A stretch of DNA of 64,000 nucleotides, taken from positions 62,001 through 126,000 of the forward strand of contig JARFTZ010000060.1 in the NCBI GenBank assembly GCA_029289235.1, in the 5' to 3' direction. Positions 19,351 through 27,300 of the stretch are shown one piece after another; the stretch's first letter is position 1, and each line of letters starts with the position of its first letter. The DNA is from Gammaproteobacteria bacterium. GTDB lineage: Bacteria > Pseudomonadota > Gammaproteobacteria > Burkholderiales > Rhodocyclaceae. A program made the position numbers and the translations under genes. The notes below the pieces were generated by a model. It was not told the origin of the DNA. It did no database searches and saw nothing but the letters and a program-made list of their open reading frames with translations.

Positions 19351-20292
19351 ATGACCCTGAACGACACCCTGATCACCCTTTTTGGCGGCATTTTCGCCGC
19401 GCTTGCCGTCGCCAGCTCGGTTGGCGCCATCCTCAAGTTCCGCCTGGTGCCGGAGGCCCCCTCCGGCACCATCGACAATCTCAACGCGCGCATCACGGCC
19501 TGGTGGTGGATGATCGGCCTGCTCGCTGCGGCTTTATGGATCGGAAAGGCGGGCATCATAGCCTTGTTCGCCTTCGTCTCCTTTCAGAGCCTGCGCGAAT
19601 ACATGTCGATCACCTGCACGCGGCGAGGCGACCATCGTGCCTTGTTATGGAGCTTCTTCGTCCTGCTGCCGCTGCAGTACTACCTGATCGCCATCGACTG
19701 GTACGGGCTGTTCTCGATCCTGATCCCGGTCTACGGATTCCTCCTGTTGCCGATCTCCGCCTCGCTCGGTGCGGACACGACCCGCTTTCTCGAACGCACG
19801 GCCAAGGGGCAATGGGGCCTGATGATCTGCGTGTATTGCCTGTCGCACGTACCGGCCCTGCTCACGCTCGCAATTCCCGGTTACGAGGGATTCAACCCTT
19901 TGCTCATCGTCTTTCTGATTCTGGTCGCCCAGTCGAGCGACGTGCTGCAGTACGTGTGGGGAAAACTGTTCGGCAAGCACAAGCTCTCATCGGCCATTTC
20001 GCCGTCCAAGACGGTTGAGGGACTGGTCGGCGGGGTACTCAGTTCGACGGCCGTCGGCGCGGCGCTGTGGTCATTCACGCCCTTCACGCCATGGCAGGCC
20101 GCGTTCATCGCGCTGACCATCAACGTTCTCGGCTTCTTCGGCGGCTTCGTTCTCTCCGCCATCAAGCGCGATCGCGGCATCAAGGACTGGGGATCGATGA
20201 TCGAGGGCCACGGCGGCATGCTGGACCGTGTTGATTCGATCAGCTTCTCCGCGCCGGTCTTCTTCCATATCGTACGTTTCTGGTGGACGTAG
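19351..20292 (+). CDS. CDP-diacylglycerol synthase (CdsA-like)
   Basis: 313-residue polytopic membrane protein. The C-terminal CTP transferase signature is present (SAIKRDRGIKDWG, then GHGGMLDRVDS), as is the conserved SKTVEG loop. It makes CDP-diacylglycerol from phosphatidate and CTP, feeding the CDP-alcohol transferase two genes upstream. Last gene of the lipid cluster. The main cdsA of betaproteobacteria normally sits beside uppS/dxr, so this is probably a paralogue. Confidence 0.88.
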   Translation: MTLNDTLITLFGGIFAALAVASSVGAILKFRLVPEAPSGTIDNLNARITAWWWMIGLLAAALWIGKAGIIALFAFVSFQSLREYMSITCTRRGDHRALLWSFFVLLPLQYYLIAIDWYGLFSILIPVYGFLLLPISASLGADTTRFLERTAKGQWGLMICVYCLSHVPALLTLAIPGYEGFNPLLIVFLILVAQSSDVLQYVWGKLFGKHKLSSAISPSKTVEGLVGGVLSSTAVGAALWSFTPFTPWQAAFIALTINVLGFFGGFVLSAIKRDRGIKDWGSMIEGHGGMLDRVDSISFSAPVFFHIVRFWWT

Positions 20293-20304
20293 CCGGATTA
20301 CAAC

Positions 20305-20339
20305 GCCGGGATTTCGGGCAAAAAGCACGAAATCCCGGC
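20305..20339. terminator. Hairpin between convergent genes
   Basis: Perfect 12-bp stem GCCGGGATTTCG / CGAAATCCCGGC with an 11-base loop, between the stops of the cdsA-like and PEP-CTERM genes. There is no clear T run, so it may act in either direction or through processing. Confidence 0.6.
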
Positions 20340-20359
20340 CAGGCGACCTAAACCAGGCA

Positions 20360-21058
20360 TTACGAACGCCTGCGACGGGTCGTCAGCAATCCTGCAAGAC
20401 CAAGGCTGAGCAAACCGAGCATGGACGGTTCGGGGAGAGGCGGCGCCTCTTCATTGATGTAGAAGTTGTCCATTCCGAAGCAGTAGGCGTTTTCGGATGT
20501 AAAAGTTACCGACAGGACATTGTCGAAATTGCTGTCCAGATACAAGCGTGCAACGCCATCGCCCACCGATCCGTAGAAGTCGAAGTCGAACCCCCAGTCG
20601 GAGGACGGCAACAACATCGAATAGCCGGAATTGTTCGAGATATAACTCAGTTCACCGCCGGAAGCCTGACCACCTCCCTCAACGGTGTTCGAGGTCAGAT
20701 CGATGTAGTTCAGATCGAAGGCCGATCCGTCGATCGCGGTGATGGTCATCGAGGACAAGCCAAACCAGTGCGCGTGCACCACATCGTTGTTGATCGTGCT
20801 CCCGTCGGGACGAGACCCAATCGCATAGTAATTGCCGACCGTTCCGTAGCCGCCGGTAAACGTGAACCGGAAACCACCTTCCTCGTAAGACATCACCGAG
20901 TCCGTCCACAACGAGGTGTTATTGGTTGTACCGGTCGAACCTCCCGCGAGATAGGCCGTACCTCCCGTGAAATCGACCACAACCGCTTGAGCGACGCTCA
21001 CCCCCATTCCAGCCGCGACGGTCGCCGCCATTGCCAGCATTTTCATCGAGTTTTTCAT
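20360..21058 (-). CDS. Secreted PEP-CTERM protein
   Basis: 232 residues. A Sec signal peptide (MKNSMKMLAMAATVAAGMGVSVAQA) is followed by a Gly/Ser/Thr/Asp-rich beta domain of unknown function. The C-terminal sorting signal comprises PEP within PLPEPS, a hydrophobic stretch and the basic tail TTRRRRS. Such signals are processed by exosortase (EpsH/XrtA) and the proteins go to the surface or exopolysaccharide matrix. No exosortase gene is in the window. A sigma-54-type promoter lies about 80 bases upstream. Confidence 0.9.
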   Translation of the reverse strand: MKNSMKMLAMAATVAAGMGVSVAQAVVVDFTGGTAYLAGGSTGTTNNTSLWTDSVMSYEEGGFRFTFTGGYGTVGNYYAIGSRPDGSTINNDVVHAHWFGLSSMTITAIDGSAFDLNYIDLTSNTVEGGGQASGGELSYISNNSGYSMLLPSSDWGFDFDFYGSVGDGVARLYLDSNFDNVLSVTFTSENAYCFGMDNFYINEEAPPLPEPSMLGLLSLGLAGLLTTRRRRS

Positions 21059-21138
21059 GTTCTACCCCCTTGAGAAATCAAACGGGACTTCTGCCTGAAA
21101 GGCTCATGAGACAATGCATCACCTTTCCCCGACATCCG

Positions 21139-21154
21139 TGCATAGAACACGCCA
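21139..21154 (-). promoter_or_regulatory. Sigma-54 (-24/-12) promoter of the PEP-CTERM gene
   Basis: On the minus strand, TGGCGTGTTCTATGCA fits TGGC-N8-TGCA with GG and GC exactly ten bases apart. The predicted start leaves a leader of roughly 70 bases before the ATG at 21058. The rest of the 303-bp gap to lrgA holds an AACAATTGTT palindrome (21165-21174) and no gene that I can see. Confidence 0.6.
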
Positions 21155-21361
21155 GAGCCAACAAAACAATTGTTAATCAATGTGTTGAAAACAATCTCCG
21201 ACAAAGGAATCACGGCACAAGCAAAACCCGTCAATTTTCCTGACATAGTCGCACTTCTTTTGATGCAGACCATTCCTGCCGTTTTGTAGGCGCCTGGCCG
21301 CTGGAAACACCCGGTTTTTTCCGGTAGTCTTGCCCCTCTGTTTCCGCCGCGCCCCCACCTC

Positions 21362-21730
21362 ATGCTCAACACGCTCGCCCTCCTTCTGCTCTATCAACTG
21401 GGCGGGGAACTGGTCGCACGCTTCTTTGGCCTGCCGATCCCCGGCCCGGTGATCGGCATGACGCTGCTGCTGCTCACCCTGCTCGCCCGCGGCCAGGTCA
21501 GCCATGACACGCGCACCAATGTCGGCGCCTTCCTGCAGCACATGTCGCTTTTCTTCGTTCCAGCCGGCGTCGGGGTGATGGTGCACCTGCACCGTGTCGC
21601 CAACGAGTGGCTGCCGATTGTCATCTCGCTGGTGGTCAGTACCTTTGCCGGAATGGCGGTGACGGCGTGGGTCATCCGGGCTTTATCGCCGACGAAGCAT
21701 ACCCCCTCAAAAGAGGAAGCCCGCCGGTGA
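21362..21730 (+). CDS. lrgA: LrgA/CidA-family holin-like protein
   Basis: 122 residues with four hydrophobic segments. The family hallmarks LLLLYQLGGELVAR, PIPGPVIGM and FVPAGVGVM are visible. LrgA/CidA proteins form membrane complexes with LrgB/CidB and influence murein hydrolase activity, pyruvate uptake or programmed lysis. The stop overlaps the GTG start of lrgB (GTGA), so the pair is translationally coupled. Confidence 0.88.
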   Translation: MLNTLALLLLYQLGGELVARFFGLPIPGPVIGMTLLLLTLLARGQVSHDTRTNVGAFLQHMSLFFVPAGVGVMVHLHRVANEWLPIVISLVVSTFAGMAVTAWVIRALSPTKHTPSKEEARR

Positions 21731-22449
21731 ATGCCACGCCCCCCGTCGAACTCTGGAGCCACTTCATCCGTTCTCCGCTCCTCGGGCTGGCTTTGACGCT
21801 CTCGGCCTATCTTGCCGGCGTGTGGCTGTTCAAACGCAGCGGGCAGAAGCCATACCTGAACCCGATCCTGGTGGCGATTGTGCTGATTGCCGTGCTTCTC
21901 TGGGCCACCGACACGCCGTACCAGGACTATTTCGACGGTGCGCAGTTCATCCATTTCCTGCTTGGCCCGGCCACGGTGGCGCTCGCCGTGCCGCTGCACG
22001 CCTACTGGCGACGCTTGCGTGAAATGGCATTGCCACTGGTCGTCGGCCTGTTCGCCGGCTCGGCCACCGCGGCCTTCTCCGCAATGGGCATCGCCAAGCT
22101 GTTCGGCGCATCGCCCGAAACCGTCTTCTCGCTCGGCCCGAAGTCGGTGACCACACCGATCGCCATGGGCGTCGCCGAGCAGATCGGCGGCATTCCCTCG
22201 CTCACCGCGGTGTTCGTGATCATTACCGGCATCATCGGTGCGTTCGGCGCGCCCCCGTTCTTCCGCTTGCTGCGCATCGACCACCATCCCACGCGGGGAT
22301 TCGCCATCGGCCTGGCCGCGCACGGCCTCGGCACCGCCCGCGCCTTCCTCGTCAGCGAGGAAATGGGCGCCTTCTCGGCGCTCGGGATGGGGCTTAACGG
22401 TGTGCTGACCGCCGTACTGCTGCCCGTCCTGTTTTCGCTGCTTCACTGA
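21727..22449 (+). CDS. lrgB: LrgB/CidB-family membrane protein
   Basis: 240 residues, multi-pass. Family motifs include NPILVAI, LGPATVALAVPL, SVTTPIAMGV and HGLGTARA. It is the partner of the holin-like protein upstream; the two form a pair with proposed roles in lysis control or export of pyruvate or glycolate. The GTG start at 21727 (MNATPPVELW) is inferred from the four-base overlap with lrgA and the family length. Confidence 0.9.
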   Translation: MNATPPVELWSHFIRSPLLGLALTLSAYLAGVWLFKRSGQKPYLNPILVAIVLIAVLLWATDTPYQDYFDGAQFIHFLLGPATVALAVPLHAYWRRLREMALPLVVGLFAGSATAAFSAMGIAKLFGASPETVFSLGPKSVTTPIAMGVAEQIGGIPSLTAVFVIITGIIGAFGAPPFFRLLRIDHHPTRGFAIGLAAHGLGTARAFLVSEEMGAFSALGMGLNGVLTAVLLPVLFSLLH

Positions 22450-22466
22450 TTCGCAGAAAGACTGCC

Positions 22467-23108
22467 ATGAACGCTCCGCTGCCTCCGCTGACCCCGACCG
22501 AAGCCCGCATCCTCGGCGTCCTCGTCGAAAAGGAAAAAACGGTTCCCGACACCTACCCGCTGACGCTCAACAGCCTGGCGGCGGGTTGCAACCAGAAAAC
22601 CTCGCGCGACCCCGTGATGAATCTCGCCGAAAGCGAGCTCCAGGCTGCGCTTGAGGAACTGCGCGGGCGGGCGCTGGTTATCGAAAGCTACGGTGCATCG
22701 GGGCGTGTGCTGCGTTACGCGCAGAACTTCGCCAAGGTTTACGGTCTGCCGCAACCCAGCGTGGCCTTGCTCACGATGCTGATGCTGCGCGGGCCGCAGA
22801 CGGTCAGCGAACTGCGCGCGAATTGCGAACGCCTGTACCATTTCGAGGACGCCTCGACCGTCGAAGCCTATCTGGAAGAACTTGCGGAACGCGGCAGCGG
22901 CGCGCTGGCGGTCAAGCTCCCCAAGCAGCCTGGTTCGCGCGAACACCGCTGGGCGCATCTGTTGTGTGGCGAAGTCAGTTTGCCGACGGCGCCGGATTCA
23001 ACGCGCGCAAGCAGCGGTGCTCTGGAAGAGCGCGTCGCCCGCCTCGAAGAGGAAGTCGCGGAACTGCGCGCTACCCTCGCCGCGCTGATCGACAAGACCC
23101 CGGACTGA
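22467..23108 (+). CDS. yceH: YceH/UPF0502 family protein
   Basis: 213 residues. It has two winged-helix repeats (LTPTEARILGVLVEKEKTVPD; then LTMLMLRGPQTVSELR) and a C-terminal coiled coil (ALEERVARLEEEVAELRATL). This is the DUF480/YceH family, widely conserved and of unknown function, perhaps nucleic-acid binding. It starts 17 bases after lrgB, so it may share the transcript, but a functional link is not evident. Confidence 0.88.
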   Translation: MNAPLPPLTPTEARILGVLVEKEKTVPDTYPLTLNSLAAGCNQKTSRDPVMNLAESELQAALEELRGRALVIESYGASGRVLRYAQNFAKVYGLPQPSVALLTMLMLRGPQTVSELRANCERLYHFEDASTVEAYLEELAERGSGALAVKLPKQPGSREHRWAHLLCGEVSLPTAPDSTRASSGALEERVARLEEEVAELRATLAALIDKTPD

Positions 23109-23189
23109 CACGCGCCGCTTTCCGCACGGTCGAACTGTAGCCGTTCGTTGTAATCAAACGCTGCAAGAACCGGCCCGAGGAGAACGATC

Positions 23190-23534
23190 ATGGAAGCACC
23201 GACCTGCGCGCTTACCAGCAAACACTGCAAGCCCTGCGAAGGCGGCGTTGCACCGCTGACGCCAGAAGAAGCGGAAGATCTGCTGAAGACCCTGGACGGC
23301 TGGGCGCTGGCCGGCAAGGAGTTGGTCAAGACCTACCGTTTCCGGAACTACCACGAGACAATGGCCTTCGTGAACGCCACCGCCTGGGTGTCGCACCGTG
23401 AAGACCATCACCCCGACCTTGAGGTCAGCTACCGCGAATGCCGCGTGCGCTACTCCACCCACGCCATCGGCGGACTGTCGGAAAACGACTTCATCTGCGC
23501 GGCGAAGATCGACGCCCTGATAGCCCCTGTCTGA
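23190..23534 (+). CDS. phhB: Pterin-4a-carbinolamine dehydratase
   Basis: 114 residues, cytoplasmic. Dehydrates 4a-hydroxytetrahydrobiopterin so that phenylalanine hydroxylase cofactor is recycled; it also occurs outside that pathway, for example in molybdopterin-related contexts. The catalytic region HREDHHPDLEVSY and the downstream STHAIGGLSENDF are intact. Extra N-terminal cysteines (CALTSKHCKPCEGG) are common in bacterial members. A GAGGAGA ribosome-binding site precedes the ATG. No phenylalanine hydroxylase is nearby. Confidence 0.94.
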   Translation: MEAPTCALTSKHCKPCEGGVAPLTPEEAEDLLKTLDGWALAGKELVKTYRFRNYHETMAFVNATAWVSHREDHHPDLEVSYRECRVRYSTHAIGGLSENDFICAAKIDALIAPV

Positions 23535-23812
23535 AAGCCGTCGTCGAGCGACTCGTTCCCGCCGCCCGGCGAAACCCTTTGTCCTTCATACGCGCGGGCG
23601 GAAGACACCTTCAGCCCCCGGTTTTTGCCCTTATTGCGGCAATTCCCGATTCCGGCTTGGCGGCGAAACGGTTAAAATCGCGCGGATTGAAATGACAGCT
23701 CTTCCGTGGCCATTGCCAGCAGTCCTCGACAAGCCTGTATGCAAATGTGATCACGGCGGTTTCCGTCCACACCGGAACCGGCTTTTTGTCACCCAATCAT
23801 TGAATGACACCC

Positions 23813-24112
23813 ATGAAAACTCTCGAAACAGGCTGTTTCATCATCATCGGACGGACGACATCAGGCAAGCCCTTCCGGCCAAGCGACTGGGATCATCGCC
23901 TGTGCGGCGCTCTCTCGCTGTTCAACCAGGGGAAGCTCGAATATTCCAGAAGCGTGATGCCCATTCAGCATGACTTGGGCAAGGCGGTCTATGTCGACGG
24001 CTCGCTCAAGGAATCAAATCCGGCAATGTGGAAATTCGTCCTCGGCTTTGCCCAGGACAATGAGATGCAAATCGAGTGGCCGGACATCTGCCCGCTCCCC
24101 AGGCGCGACTGA
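23813..24112 (+). CDS. DUF3579-type conserved protein
   Basis: 99 residues (102 from the ATG at 23804). Landmarks are CFIIIGRTTSGKPFRPSDW, DHRLCGALS, YSRSVMP and FVLGFAQDN, which I associate with the DUF3579 family found mainly in betaproteobacteria. No enzymatic motif or membrane segment is visible. Function is unknown. Two in-frame ATGs three codons apart leave the start uncertain. Confidence 0.72.
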   Translation: MKTLETGCFIIIGRTTSGKPFRPSDWDHRLCGALSLFNQGKLEYSRSVMPIQHDLGKAVYVDGSLKESNPAMWKFVLGFAQDNEMQIEWPDICPLPRRD

Positions 24113-24167
24113 GCCACGCCCCCTATCGGCTTTACATGGAAAAAGGCTCAACCCCCACGTTTGGGAA

Positions 24168-24635
24168 TCAAGCGTCCTTTTCTGGCCAATCCTTGATATA
24201 AGCCTTCAGAACCCGGTTTTCCAGGGTTCGTTCTTCCAGAACGGCCTTGGCGATATCACGCAGCGAGATGACACAGACCAGGGTCTTGCCATCCATCACC
24301 GGAACATAGCGCGCCTTGTTGTCCAGCATCAGCCGGCGCAGTGTATCGACATCCATGTCAAGCGTGGCCATCGGCGGATTGGCGAACATCGCCTCATGGA
24401 CGAATATTTCGAGAATCGGCGGCGTCGGGCCGGTATAGCGCTCCTTGAGTCTCCGCGCCAGAATCTCGATGACTTCACGGAACGTCAGCATGCCAACGAC
24501 TTCGCCGCCGTCGATAACCACCACGGCACCGATATCATTCTCATCCATGAGGCTGATCGCCTCGGCGATCGGCGCATTCGGGCTCACCGTAAACAAGGCA
24601 CCCTCTTTGAGATTGACTATTTCCCTGACGTTCAT
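24168..24635 (-). CDS. Tandem CBS-domain protein
   Basis: 155 residues made of two CBS repeats, roughly residues 8-65 and 75-140 (GAVVVIDGGEVVGMLTFREVIE; ARYVPVMDGKTLVCVISLRDIAKAV). CBS pairs bind adenosine nucleotides and act as energy or redox sensors. There is no fused effector domain, so the partner is unknown. I use ATG 24635 because GGAG sits six bases upstream; the longer frame upstream lacks family similarity. Confidence 0.88.
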   Translation of the reverse strand: MNVREIVNLKEGALFTVSPNAPIAEAISLMDENDIGAVVVIDGGEVVGMLTFREVIEILARRLKERYTGPTPPILEIFVHEAMFANPPMATLDMDVDTLRRLMLDNKARYVPVMDGKTLVCVISLRDIAKAVLEERTLENRVLKAYIKDWPEKDA

Positions 24636-24857
24636 ATCCACTCCAATTCGGTTCTGGTGTCTCTGGACTTGTCTCCGCAAAACGAGCCCCCGGCTCGCGA
24701 TAATAACAGCATTGAAAAATACGGCCTAGAACGTTGACGATTCGTCGACGATTTTCCAGCCCCCGAATCACTCCATGCATATTGGACTCCGGCACTGTCG
24801 CCCCGCCGAATGCCGGGGCTCCGCCGAAGTCCGATATCACGGACTCAGGCTGCTACC

Positions 24858-25688
24858 CTAAAGGCCGAGCACCTTCGCCGGATTAGCCTTGGTCATCCGG
24901 TCGACCTCGGCCTGCGGCACGCCAGACTGCAACAGGAAATCGATGTATTCGGCCAGCGCCTCGCTCCACACCGGATTCTCGACCTGGCCACCGTCGGTCG
25001 CAACGATCGTCGACTCGAAACCGAGCGCCTCCATCGCATCGAGATTGCGGCGGAAGTTCTTGTCGTACTTGCCGCCGACGTTTCGCGCGTAGCAACGCTC
25101 GAAGAAGACATCGAATTGCGCAAGGCGCTTCTGGTCGTCGATCGACATGTCGACGGTCATCCACTCGGGATGATTGACGACGATCTTCCTGACGCCCTGC
25201 TTCCGCGCCTCTTCCACCACGATCAAGGATTCCAGCGGAGTCAGGTGGCCGGTCGCCAGCGCGACATCAGCCTCGGCGACCATCTTCAGGATCGGCAGCA
25301 GCGCCGGGACGACCTTGCCATCGACGACCGTTTCGACGCCGTCGCTCTTGCCCTGCCGCTTTCGCTCGTTGGCTGAAAACGACGTCGGCAGCCAGACAAA
25401 CTTCGCCCCGAGTTTGATCGCGGTCTCTGCAGCGATGGGATTGATCCCGCCGACGTGCGGATTGAGCACGATGCCGCCGAAGACCTCGATCCCCGGCACC
25501 GCCACGCGGGCCATCGCCGCGCGGTCCATGGTAGTGACGAGGTGCGACTTGATGACAATCGCGCGCGCGCCAACCCGCCTGGCCTCGGTCGCGAGTTCAA
25601 TATCGTTCAGGCGCCGTACGCGGATATCGGGATTGGTGTGGATATGGATGTCGATGACGCCCTGCAACAATTTTTCCGTATTAGCCAT
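24858..25688 (-). CDS. Metal-dependent hydrolase-like protein (DUF6282/PHP type)
   Basis: 276 residues, probably a TIM-barrel amidohydrolase- or PHP-like fold. HIHTNPD near the N-terminus, HLVTTMD, TGHLTP, VNHPEWM and VATDGGQ supply the expected His/Asp metal ligands. I believe the family is DUF6282, but the substrate is not known. GGGAG lies six bases before the ATG. It follows the MatC-like transporter gene by ten bases, so it probably hydrolyses or processes the carboxylate that the transporter imports. Confidence 0.72.
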   Translation of the reverse strand: MANTEKLLQGVIDIHIHTNPDIRVRRLNDIELATEARRVGARAIVIKSHLVTTMDRAAMARVAVPGIEVFGGIVLNPHVGGINPIAAETAIKLGAKFVWLPTSFSANERKRQGKSDGVETVVDGKVVPALLPILKMVAEADVALATGHLTPLESLIVVEEARKQGVRKIVVNHPEWMTVDMSIDDQKRLAQFDVFFERCYARNVGGKYDKNFRRNLDAMEALGFESTIVATDGGQVENPVWSEALAEYIDFLLQSGVPQAEVDRMTKANPAKVLGL

Positions 25689-25698
25689 ATGTCGCTCC

Positions 25699-27003
25699 CT
25701 AGAAAATGAAGATCAGCGCGCCGGTGAGCAGGAAGGCGGCAACGAAGCCGATCGGCACGGCGCGGAACAGCAACTGCGGGAACAGTTCGTTACGCCCTTC
25801 TTCCGTCGCACAAGAACCGAGCACCAGACTGCCGCCGGAGGAAAACGGCGAGATCGCCGAGGCTTGCGCACCGACCACGATGCAGACGAACAACAGCATC
25901 GGATCGAAACCGCTGGACGCTGCCAGTGCCGGGACGAGCGGGAACAGCGCCGGCGTGACCACCCCGAGCGTGCTCGAAAACAGCGACATGATCGCCGCGA
26001 CCACGCACATGGCGAAAGGAACGAGGTACGCCGGCAGGCTGGTACCGATCCAGGAGGCCAAAAGCTTGATCGTGCCGGCCTTGATCGCCACCGAAATGAG
26101 CATCCCGACGCCGCAGATCATCACCAGCGTCGCCCACGGGACCATCGCCAGCACCTTCTTTTCGTCTCCGAGTTTCAGCAGCAGAGCAATCACGGTGAAC
26201 ACACTGGCCACCAGCCCGATGTCCATCTTCGAATTGACAAAAGTGATCAGCTTGCTGTCCGGCAGGGCCATGTGCAGCAGCGGCGCGGCGAGGACGATGC
26301 CCATCATCAGGGCGATCAGGAACAACGTCGTTTTCTGGTTCTTGTCGAACGGCTCCGGGCGTTGCGAAAGGGATACCGCGCCGCCGCTCATCGAGCGCTT
26401 GTGATCGGTGAAGAAGATCAGCGCGCCGAGGACGACGAACGGGACGACCATGGTGCTGGCGAAAATGCCGATCGAATTGACGAAGGCCGTGTCCGGCGAA
26501 ATGCCGGCGTTGGTCATCAACCCGCGGAAGATCAAGCCGCTCTGGCTGGCCATGAAGTTGGCACCGGCCAGCGCGCCATAGTTCACCGCCATCGCGCCGA
26601 CCATCTTGCCCATGCCCGTTTTTTCGCAGAGCAGCAGCGTGATCGGCGCCATGAACGCCAGCACGGTGTAGAAGCCGGCGCCCATTCCGGCGATCAGCGT
26701 CGCCGCCAGGAACACTGCGAACGGCAGCATGTGCGGGAATTTGCGACAGCCATACATCAGATGGCCGGCGAGCTTTTCCAGCGTGCCGTTGACCAGCGCA
26801 AAGTTATAGAACAAAGAAACGGCGAAGATGACGAAGAAGATGCTGATGGGCCACATCTTCACCACCTCCGGCGCCTTCAGATCGAGCACGAAGCACCCGA
26901 TGATGTAGGCGAAGGCAATCGCGAAAAAGCCGGTGTTGATCTTCGTCTTGTAACCCAGCGCGATCGAAACCACGATCGCTGCTACCACGATCATACTCAT
27001 CAT
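25699..27003 (-). CDS. MatC-like dicarboxylate transporter (SLC13/DASS type)
   Basis: 434 residues with 12 or more hydrophobic segments. The N-terminus (MMSMIVVAAIVVSIALGYKT) resembles the MatC_N domain of malonate/dicarboxylate carriers. Later segments have the duplicated ion-transporter pattern (PFSSGGSLVLGS). It probably imports a small carboxylate with Na+ or H+. The start at 27003 follows GGGAG. A 24-bp palindrome and a sigma-70-like promoter lie upstream, and the divergent GntR gene is the likely repressor. Confidence 0.78.
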   Translation of the reverse strand: MMSMIVVAAIVVSIALGYKTKINTGFFAIAFAYIIGCFVLDLKAPEVVKMWPISIFFVIFAVSLFYNFALVNGTLEKLAGHLMYGCRKFPHMLPFAVFLAATLIAGMGAGFYTVLAFMAPITLLLCEKTGMGKMVGAMAVNYGALAGANFMASQSGLIFRGLMTNAGISPDTAFVNSIGIFASTMVVPFVVLGALIFFTDHKRSMSGGAVSLSQRPEPFDKNQKTTLFLIALMMGIVLAAPLLHMALPDSKLITFVNSKMDIGLVASVFTVIALLLKLGDEKKVLAMVPWATLVMICGVGMLISVAIKAGTIKLLASWIGTSLPAYLVPFAMCVVAAIMSLFSSTLGVVTPALFPLVPALAASSGFDPMLLFVCIVVGAQASAISPFSSGGSLVLGSCATEEGRNELFPQLLFRAVPIGFVAAFLLTGALIFIF

Positions 27004-27166
27004 GACGATTTCTCCCTTTGTAGAGATGACAACTGCACGCACAGAGCGGCCACCGACGCGCAAAAGACAATGCCGCGTAGTCGACCGGATTTTCTGGAGG
27101 AACACAAACTGGAGGAACGCAATTACGGTTTTTGTTTTCCCGCAGGAGCGGGAACCACCGCTATTC

Positions 27167-27190
27167 ATCTAGTCATATATATGACTAGAT
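27167..27190. promoter_or_regulatory. 24-bp perfect palindrome, candidate GntR operator
   Basis: Half-site ATCTAGTCATAT followed directly by its exact complement. It lies in the 297-bp divergent gap between the MatC-like transporter and the GntR gene. It covers about +1 to +24 of the minus-strand promoter described in the next entry, a position suited to repression. Confidence 0.75.
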
Positions 27191-27195
27191 ATCTA

Positions 27196-27224
27196 ATCGT
27201 AAGCAGCGGCGCTCCGAGTGTCAA
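27196..27224 (-). promoter_or_regulatory. Sigma-70 promoter of the transporter-hydrolase operon
   Basis: Minus strand: TTGACA (27219-27224), a 17-bp spacer and TACGAT (27196-27201). The start would fall near 27189, at the edge of the palindrome, with a leader of about 185 bases before the transporter ATG. Confidence 0.55.
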
Positions 27225-27300
27225 CCAGGATTTCCCGACATGGACGAAATCGCATCCTGCGGCTAGAGTTGTCACCCTTCAGTGATCTCTGGATGGTTGT

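Noticed and set aside
24800-24819. GCCCCG/CGGGGC hairpin as a terminator
   Set aside because: Stem of only six pairs and no T run on either strand.
25174-27285. 703-residue open frame antisense to the transporter-hydrolase operon
   Set aside because: Composed of His/Arg/Asp-rich sequence typical of shadow frames; the opposite strand has clear membrane and hydrolase proteins with ribosome-binding sites.
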